From: Astropecten irregularis | Taxonomy: Eukaryota > Echinodermata > Asteroidea > Paxillosida > Astropectinidae | DNA: 64,000 bases | Direction: 5' to 3' | NCBI GenBank assembly: GCA_963971285.1 | Contig: OZ020254.1 | Span: 3,844,001 to 3,908,000 of the forward strand | In this document: piece by piece, positions 55,101-64,000 of the stretch | Numbering within the stretch: position 1 is the first letter of the stretch | How the letters are laid out: each line of letters opens with the position of its first letter | Notes under the pieces: model-generated | What the model was told of the DNA's origin: nothing | Database searches by the model: none | Seen by the model: only the letters and a program-made list of their open reading frames with translations | Translations under genes and position numbers: made by a program

Positions 55101-58100
55101 ATTGTGCAGATCACATTGAAGGATGTCTGTTGATGCTGAATCACTAAAGAAGTCATTGTACGTGAACATGCAGAGACGTCCCAGAGGAAATTAAGTCGCT
55201 TCTTTCGACAAAGAAATTCGAAAGGCAAATTTCAGAGACAAACACAACAAAAAAGAGCAATAGAACAAGAACAAATCCAATAGGAATTGTGCACAGAGGG
55301 TAGGGTTGGATAGGAACTTGATTAACACAATCCCAAACCAACAACAGGAAGGAAGCATGATTAAGGAGAATTTTCAACCGGCAATGACACAGTCCCATTA
55401 TAATGCTTACATGCAACTTCCGGTAGTTGGACAAATTCTCAACACCTACATGTACAGTCCTCCGAAATCTGCTCTTGAGCACAACGTACACTGATCAGAT
55501 CTTGCAGTTTTGAAAAAGGACAATTCAGACAAAATACAATTTCTCCTCTAACAAGACGTCAGTTTATTTGCCGGAGTCCACATATAAAACTCCTCAAGAC
55601 AAGTTCAATGAACATTCAAGAAATGAAATTCCAAGTAACCCACAGACGTGTCTTCAAATGCGTGAAGCTTTCAAAAATATGACGGAGTCGACAACTATAA
55701 AATCAATGTCTGATGTATGCAATGGCAAATTTGATAGGAGTCCACTTACAGTTCTATTCTCCCGCAGCAAGTCATATTTCCAGTGTATACCTTGTTGACA
55801 CTCGGACTTGAAGTAATAACCAAGCAGTTTGCTCTCCGTTCAAAAGCTGGAGGCAATTGACAACATGGGGGAGACAAACAAGCAGCCTCCCACTCTTCAA
55901 AAAAAAAAACACAAATGAAGAGATCCCACAGGAAATAAGCCACACCGTATTCCCAAAGAAATACACTGATGGAAAGAAAGCAGGAGAAAAAAAAAACGAA
56001 CAAAAAAAACCTTTTTATGGAACAAAAAGTGTCATGCGTCAGGACATGGAACTGGAAACTCCTGCGAGTGTCGCTCAGGTGTAAGCCTTCAATAGCCAAT
56101 TGCCCTGGCAACCAACACCCCCCTTGGATGCCAGAGGTTAGGACTGATCAGCTCTTGTAATGTGGTCACAGTGGCAGTTGCTGGTTTGGACTATTACATG
56201 CAATTCCCATCGGATATGTCTTGCGCCTTTACTGTGATGATGAGATTCCAGATCATTCTTGCAAGCAAAGCAAAGCGAGACCTTCCCATTTTCAGCAGGC
56301 TGTGTTTTTTTTTTCACACTTGGCTATCACTGGCTAGGACTACGTGCCAGTCTACCCTGTCTGCTAGCTAACCTTTTGATTCCCTCTCATTGTTTTGACA
56401 CTGTGCATTGACAGATAGACCTATCCTGGAGAGAGTTGAGGTTGAGGAGGTTGTTGGTGGGGGGAGAGGACTCAGTAATATGATTTGCCAGAGAGAAATC
56501 ACAATAATGTAAAAAAAAAAACTGTCAAAAGTTTATCTGAGAATCAAACCCCCCCTGTGATTCAGCTCTGTGTGCATCTCCCGGGGAGGTGGCTGGTTTC
56601 AGAAGAAAAAAAAACAAGGAAAAGGAACGAAAAAGATCTCTTCCATTTTCATCTTGCAGCGAGCATGTACATGTACGCCTACATATATATGCTTAATTTA
56701 CCTTGCTGAGTTGTAAACATTCTACTTGCGTTAAAAACCTGCGACCGCGTCCAGATTCTCATTAAGCCAGCTGTTCACTTGTCAGCCGAATGTCATTATA
56801 TTATAATTTGAAAAGGGCGTTTTGCAGGTAGCAGACAATGTGAGAACCTGTGTTTATTCATCAACATTTAATGCTGGTCTGGTCTACGCATAAAATATGT
56901 GGTTGCAACAGTTAGGGCCTACAGATTGAGCTGATCGCCGCCAAACATACAGTTTGGATGAATCGGCGGATTTTCCATCTCTTTCCAAGATAATCAAATG
57001 GAAACGTGACCATTAGACAATTAAATAAAGTGAAGTCTTGAAAACTTCAGATTCAACAGTATTTCATTTGCATTATTCATTCTTAACTTGGGTAATTACT
57101 GTATGGTCTATAGATGCATTGCTTCTGAAATGCCAGGATACTTAACATTTCATTTAGGCATCTTGTGCCTTGAGGCTAGGCTGTGTTTATCAAGTGTGTA
57201 GGTTTTATGCATTCTATTCCTGATTATCAGAAGAGGCTTAGCATAGCAGACGGATCATAGATGATAAATCTAAGATGGAGCCCAGGACAACACAACCACC
57301 AGTCAGACCAAAAGGTTTTGCTAAATATCCGCAAAGTCACTGCATTAGGTATTTATTTAATCAGGTAGCAAGTGGCTGCTTGCTGCTTAACATCCCAACA
57401 AATAACCAGCCCAGCCACATTGCTCACTCCCACTCAAGCAAAGGTCATCGATTCATGGGCCAATGCTGACAACGTTACCGCCGCCGATGACGCCAAGAGG
57501 TGAATGACTGACAGGAAGCGCCCTTTCCCTGTGGTCAGAGAAGGGGTAAAGGGGGAAGTGGCAGGTTTACTGAGGACAAAGGTTTTATTTTTGCAGGTTC
57601 CTCCAAGCCAATAATCACAAGCTACTTGAGGGGCCGAGATTACCTGAAATGAACCATGGAGGAATCAGACACAATCTCCACAGGCTCAACCATTCACGGC
57701 TAATTCAGCAAATAACAAACCTCAAAATGGTCTACAAGATTTACTCACAAACCACAAATTCACTGCTCTGAGCTTTGAATGTGCTGGAAGTCAAAATGGC
57801 TACTTGCTGGCAGAACCCAACCTAACACAACCCCAACAAACAAAGTGGCAGGAGGGATTGGTCTCCAGGTACAAAAACCTCAATACATGTTACACTTAAA
57901 AAAACCAACAATTCAATTTGAATTATTAGATAACCGAAACGAAAGGTACAAAAGTAGATCATGTATTAAGTTGAAAACATTTTGTATTTCAAAAATGCCA
58001 AATTACTTCCTTATTTGGTTTGTTTGTTTGTTGTTTGTCTGTTTGTTAGCAGCAGTGCATAAACAACATGCAAAGGGTTGGATCAAATTTCTCAAACCCT

Positions 58101-61100
58101 CTCATTCTCAGTAAAGCCACCCAATGCTCTTCTCTATAAATTGCATGCAATTCTCTTCGACCCGATAACAAACGGCTCTTTCCCAAACTCTCTGAGGGCA
58201 ACCACTCTGCCTCAAGATTATCACAGAAATGAGCTCACGTTACAAATGCAAGCAACTATTTGCATTAGGCCTATGCCTTCCATTACGATCCGAAACATAC
58301 CCAGTTCGGCATCACACTAATAATCCAATGCTTATTTTATGCATAGCTCTCGAAGGTTCTTTGGTTTAAGAAAGGTCCCGTCTGTTTTTTCAAACAGCTT
58401 GATCTTTAAGCCCACAGAAAACAGACTAATCAGTCGTGCATTGAGCTGCTCTTTCATAACCGCAAAAAGAAAATGACAAGATAGAACAGGTCCCCGAGCT
58501 GGAGAAAATGCCATAAATTAGGGTACAGTACTCACTGTGTCTACAAGCAGACAATCCTACTCTACCATCATCATAAGCAAAAGACCGCCGGGTTTGAAAT
58601 TCTGAGATGAAAAGAAGTCATTTGGAAGTCAAATAATACAAGCAAATTACGGTCATTTGAATAGATCCGAGACACTCTCTAAGGCTCTGAGAAGGCCAGG
58701 CCTAATTTGCATAACTCCCAGCATCAGTTTCTCTGCATTAATGCTGCGTAAAAAAAACCCACCTCATTGACTTTCAAAACAACGGAAAAATTTCAGAGAT
58801 TTTAGGCTATTCCATGGTCAGTCGCATTACACTATTTTGTCAATTCTATAACTTGGTGGTGTAAGTTTTACAAGGATGAGTCTTTCTGTCAAGTTTATAT
58901 ACTGATTTCAACCTGACACCCAAAGATTTTAATAAGTAATGCTATTGGAAATGCTGCAGGCTTTGTACAGGGAACGGTCAGTTGCATTACGCTTGGAATA
59001 AATAAATCAGTAATGCTGTTTTGGGTTGTTTTTTTTTAAGCTCGCGTGAAAATCAGACCACAAGACCACTAATCACCGCACTATATGGTGTTGCCTCCGT
59101 AACTGGACAGCTTCATAATTATAATCTTATCCCCTGATATTTAGGCAATTTATTTTTAGGAGAAACAAACAGGAAATGTAAGAGGAAGTGTGGCCAAACA
59201 TGTATTGATCAGTTTGTCCACTGAGAAATGTTTGTTCCTACTAACTAGCTACGTGCACTTTCTCCAAAATAGCTACGACCTTCAAATGTCGGATTCACTT
59301 TCATAGTTCGCATACTTAACTACCCTCATGAAAAAAAATGAAAACAAACACCAATCAAAGGTTTTGGTTAAGGTCAAAGTAAGGTAGTAAAATCAAGAGA
59401 ACAAACCAACGTTACGACCATGAGGTTTGGCAATCAATACTGATGTAGCTATAGCGTCAGTCGTGTTGAAATCTACTCCGGTAACATGAACAGGGACACA
59501 TGGCAGAGATTCCGGCCGTACCAAAACAATAATCTGGGTCACACAAACAACGCCGCAGTCTCGTTTTGGAAAAATGTCCTGTTATTTCAGACCTCAGAGA
59601 CATTTAAAACCATGGCAACTCGGGTATTAAACCATTGGCAAGAAATTTGATTCCTGCTCCAAATGAATAGGTAACAGCATCAACAGTCGTCAGATATTAA
59701 TGCTTTGCGTGTTATTTATTCTACTTGTACATATATGCAGAATCTTCACAGTGCAGTATTTCTGTTTGGAAACTAAATCCTATTGGCTGGCTCATACATT
59801 CAACCGGAGCAGTCTATTTTACAATGCCTAGTACAGAGACACATAGTTAAATAACAAACGTCCTTTAAAAAAAATACATGGAATTTTTCAATTTCTGGTT
59901 GATATTTCTGTTATCTGGGAATAAAAAGCAGACATTCCTCATTGATAATTCAAGACCTTCCATGAAAATAAAAAAAGAACAAGAAAAAAGTCGGCCACAA
60001 TTCACAATGATTAGAATTCTTTTGATAATTCCTTTTTGTTGTCTGGTAATTTGACCAGAATACCAACAACAACACAATGTACACAATTCTGAACAAACAA
60101 GATTGTAACTTCAAGCAATTTAACTCAGGTAGAGACACTGCAGTTCTGACAAGGGGTAGGCCCACTTCTCCAGTCAAAATCAGACCCCATGGTTGAACTG
60201 GTTTTATCAGGACAGGTCTTTCAGCAAGGTGTTTACTCAAAGGATAGCATGTTGTTGACCCAGCACCAGAAGGAACTGACTGGATAGGGTCATTATAATA
60301 ATCAGTCTGTGGAAGGGGGTGGCTGGCTGGGTGGTAGCCAGGGGCCAATTTCACGCTGCTGCTTAGCACAAAAACTCGCTAAGCATTAAATTTCTGTCTC
60401 AATAAAAACCGGATTAACAACCAAATTTCCATGTGTTGTGTATCACTTGCAATTTTGTTCTTTGGCTGTTGTTTGCTGACCATGAATATCAAATCAAATT
60501 TTCAGTTGTGGTTTGTTTTATTTGGCAAACCATTTTTGTGCTTAACAATTTTTTTGTGCTAAGCAGCTTTATGAAATTGGCTTGGACTGGTTGCTTGTCT
60601 CTCATTCTAGCATGGCTTTGCTACTCAACACACTTTGTATATTTCTCTCAATCTGCCATAAATCTGGCAGTTGATGCAACAAAATCATCCCATACATCAT
60701 TAACTTACACGTCCTTCACAAAACAAACAGCAACAAAAAAGAACATCCGGCATACAGTAATCACCCTCGCTGGAGATTTAAATTACATGTACAAATGCTG
60801 CAGAGGGATTAGGCCTACACAAAATATACAATTTACCACATTGGCAAGACCCACATGACATGCCAGCCTATAAATGTACATGTACACCATAGCATGACTG
60901 TTGTGTGGTAATGTCTGGAAATAAATAATGCTAGACCAGTAAACTGATACAGCAGGCTTCCATCAACCATCAACACAGTATTTTATCATGACTCACACAA
61001 TGTGGCTAAGCTTATCATGTGTCCCTCCCAAACCACCCCACAATCAATTCTAGTTTTAACATGACAGAAAGGAAAGATAGGGGGAAAAGAAAAAGACAAC

Positions 61101-64000
61101 CACAAAAAAGAGTACATGATACTTAAAGTTATGATGTAGGTTAATCAGATTGGGCTTGGATAAGGAGAAAGAGACGCAACAATATCATAACAGCCCAGAC
61201 AACACTTGGTGTGAGGACATTCTGCTCATGAATCATTATTATTTACACTCCGTTTCTCAGGATTCTCACAGAAAAATAAGGTGAAATGAACACATCCTTG
61301 AAAGAAGACAAAAAGCTTTTACCTTTTCCAATTCGTGTTTCAATATTTCAAATTCGCCAATTGCACATTTCCCGAAAGCTGCACCAGATTCTGGGTTTTA
61401 ATTCTGGGTCGGTTCTTTCGTAGGAATCGCTGATTGCATATCAAGGAATGCTACATCATGCAGAGAGATGCAGTGACCAGTCAAAGTGAAGGTGTCACGA
61501 TTTGTCTTGTTGCGGAACGCCGATTGAGAAATCTCAAAGAGTCGCAGTAATGAAGTGAACGGATGAGGCATAATCCATTGGTAGCAAAAACAATGTCATA
61601 TCTGCCCTTAAACTAATGATCCATTGAGACTGAGACTCCACGGAGAGGCCATTCAAAGTGTGGTTCATGGGGAACAGTCCATCGGACAGCAAATGAGCGT
61701 AGATGGCTAGCGTCTACCATCAAGATGCTCATTACTTGATGCTAGCATCCCGGTTTTGTAAGGTTTCTTTTCCAGCTACCGGTATCTCTTGCACAACCAA
61801 CCAAGCAGGGCAGGATAAGAAATAAACCCCGTCTCGGAAACATCAACCTGCGGATGGACACCTGTCCGCGACAAGAATAACCGTTGCCATCAGAAACGTG
61901 ACAAAGAAAATACTCTAACCTCTAATTATTTCCGCACTTCCGCCCCCTCCCCCCTCCTCTACTGAAAATTAAAAATATATACTATTAATAGCGAACTTGT
62001 CCCAACTGCAACATGAAAGGACGATTCCATAATCAGAACGTGACCCAGACAAGCACTGAAGCAGTGGCTTCCCTAATGAGCTGATGAAACCACCCGAAGT
62101 AGTTCGCTTTGTTTTTTTCTCGTTCATCATGAAAAAAAAAACAGAAGAAGAAGAAGACGGAGGACGGATGAGAGGAAGAGGGAAGGGCGGATAAAACATA
62201 AAAGAAGAAATATAAAGAGGAGCGACCTTAAGTTGATGGCCGGTGTTGGAGGCGAGGTGGTTAACCAGTGGCGGCGGGGTCCTCTCGTCCAGACTATTAT
62301 TAATTATACATGCATCAGGCTGAGGAATCATCGCATCAATCCAAGACCCGAGACCCTCAGCAGGGGGATAGCAAGCTATATCATGTCTCCTTTGCTCCAT
62401 GCATTTGATGATTACGCCTGAAAACGCCCACACAAAAATGACGGACATCGGCTGTTGTTCCGACAGACGTGCAAAACGTGGAGGAAGTCAAATGTGACGT
62501 ACGCGAACCCGCACAAACAAAAACGCATTCATAGTTCATTGAATGCGAAGTATTTTTATATCATCGCGATAATACTTTAGGGTGTGGAGGAAAAACGAAC
62601 AAACAAACATAAAAAAAAAAACAGATTGGGGAAAAGAGACAAAGCCAAAATCTGAAGTGTGACCATATGAAATCCGATGGTAACAAAACACAAGGAAATA
62701 ACATTTGTTATGATTTGTTTCCCAGCCACAAAAAAACCCAACCCAGAGTATTTGAGTTTGCGTCTCTGACAAATTTTGACAATGAAATCCGACTGGCAAA
62801 AGGTTTATTTTTAGCAAATCTTCCTGGGATTATATGTCACTCGGACGAAAAACAAGATAGAAGCCAGCCACATACATGAACAATGAAAACAAAAACGTTT
62901 TCCTCTCCTAAAAATAGGGCAGGCAAGGTCAGAAGGTGTATGTGCATGGGTAAGTGGCCCAAACACAATCAATCTTGTGGGGGATCGACTCAAATCTACA
63001 AGTCAAACTTGTAGGCTTATTCGCTCAGGAAATTTGACATCAAAAGGTGTTCTATGCTTTTCGCGGCTGGAAACTAGGCCTCGCAGAGCCAATGATCAAA
63101 TACAGAATCTATATGTACGCAGCTCTTCGTTAATAAATGATTGATTAACAAAAGCTGCTTTTTTTTTTGGCTTTTTTTTTCACCCAGCAGAAATTGTAAT
63201 TACCCTATACATACTGTCTGTTGAGTGACGTCGATCCCTCAAAACTATGCTCAAAATAACTCGCTTCTGAAAAAAAAAACTGAACAATGCTCAGAGCTCA
63301 GCCAACCAGAAGTGGTGGCACAATACATGGACTTTATCCTCTACCATAATGCCACCAACCCAGGTGTTGAATATGACTACCCCCCCCCCCCCCTCAAACC
63401 CATTAAAAAACTAACAATGCCACATGTCACAAAAGGGGGTTTGGTTCGGTAATTCCACAATTTCCCCCAAATGATTTAAGTAGGATACTCTTATTTCCAG
63501 TTTTTTTTTATTTGTAACAAAAAATAGGCCTACATGTACATGTGTATTTTATCACACTGCAAGACAGAATCTTAAAATAAATCACAACCGGATTCATACA
63601 CACAAATTAAATTTGTGGTTTTTTTTTTTTTTTACATTCTGGTGCAATTCCTACACTTGGCTGTTCAATATTTGTTTTTTTGTTATAAATACATGTCCCT
63701 ATGCGACAGTAAAACCATTTCAGCTTTTCCTTAAACTATTGTGGCATGGCTATATATTCGGTATACCTTGCCAAGTTGGGTTACCAAGTACAGGTACTGT
63801 CGGCGTAAGGTGCAACCATATAAATAGAATCAGATGGATCGTGGAAAGTTGGTAGGTAACAAGGTACGTTCTCCGATTCTCAATTTCTCATTGTCTTCGT
63901 CATGACAGCATCAAGAGAGATGACAACTGACCTTTTCCCTCAGACCGGGAAAGCAGAGAGCATAATTGACCAATTAATAGAGCAAGCCACTGGTCATCAA
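49183..64000 (-). other. Upstream intron or 5' region of the KDM3 gene
   Basis: 14.8 kb in which I recognise no coding exon. The first exon in the window enters in phase 1, so a coding exon must lie upstream, here unrecognised or beyond 64000. Content: A-rich simple sequence (50320-50390, 50580-50660), a family A2 element (60339-60582), a small perfect hairpin (54404-54471), a CpG-richer palindromic spot (62440-62580) and a C run (63380-63393). Short open frames on both strands lack conservation or splice support. Confidence 0.5.
60339..60582 (-). repeat. MITE-like foldback element, family A2, copy 2
   Basis: Starts GGGGCCAATTTCACGCTGCT and ends AGCAGCTTTATGAAATTGG. The interior ACCATGAATATCAAATCAAA is shared with 13486-13608, and its reverse with 3335-3579. 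Confidence 0.8.

Noticed and set aside
61969..62448. 159-codon minus-strand open frame
   Set aside because: Low-complexity serine and phenylalanine runs and no family motif; considered chance.

Overview
This window is animal nuclear DNA. It has spliced genes with GT-AG introns, long AT-rich introns and dense short interspersed repeats. The overall look (frequent AGGCCTA-type words, a moderately compact KDM3-type gene, many short palindromic DNA elements and tRNA-derived SINEs) suggests a marine deuterostome, most likely an echinoderm. The species cannot be named from sequence alone.

Left part (1-~8,100, + strand): the last six coding exons of a shootin-1-like gene. Splice phases agree across all six exons, which encode 294 residues plus a stop at 5693-5695. 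A long AT-rich 3' UTR probably follows. The introns carry a SINE, MITE-like elements and an inverted pair of ~165-bp repeats.

Middle part (~8,100-15,500, + strand): an intergenic stretch of repeats, then a five-coding-exon gene of 252 codons (12,102-15,090) that I identify as securin (PTTG1 family). The evidence is a KEN box, a perfect RxxLxxxxN destruction box and a TYPEIE motif. Two of its introns are largely repeat sequence.

15,500-22,392: a convergent intergenic region. It holds a nested MITE pair, an unusual palindrome with a tRNA-like core, and a 0.7-kb G-rich minisatellite. The probable long 3' UTR of the next gene (minus strand) follows.

Right part (22,393-64,000, minus strand): fifteen coding exons (about 2,500 residues, phases all consistent) of a KDM3/JMJD1-family histone H3K9 demethylase. 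They contain, in order: a Lys/Arg/Ser-rich and polyglutamine-rich N-terminal region, a charged coiled-coil segment, the family's Cys-rich zinc finger, an LxxLL (LRELL) motif and a complete JmjC domain with its iron ligands. The true 5' end lies beyond the window, or in an unrecognised exon in the last 14.8 kb.

Biologically, the window combines a cytoskeletal/neuronal adaptor, a mitotic separase inhibitor and a chromatin eraser. I see no reason to think they act together. I found no clearly unprecedented system. The strongest unusual items are the family of self-complementary elements, the nested insertion with a 4-bp TATA duplication, the tRNA-core palindrome, the G-rich minisatellite with a ~211-bp higher-order period, and a tyrosine-motif-rich tail on the shootin homologue.
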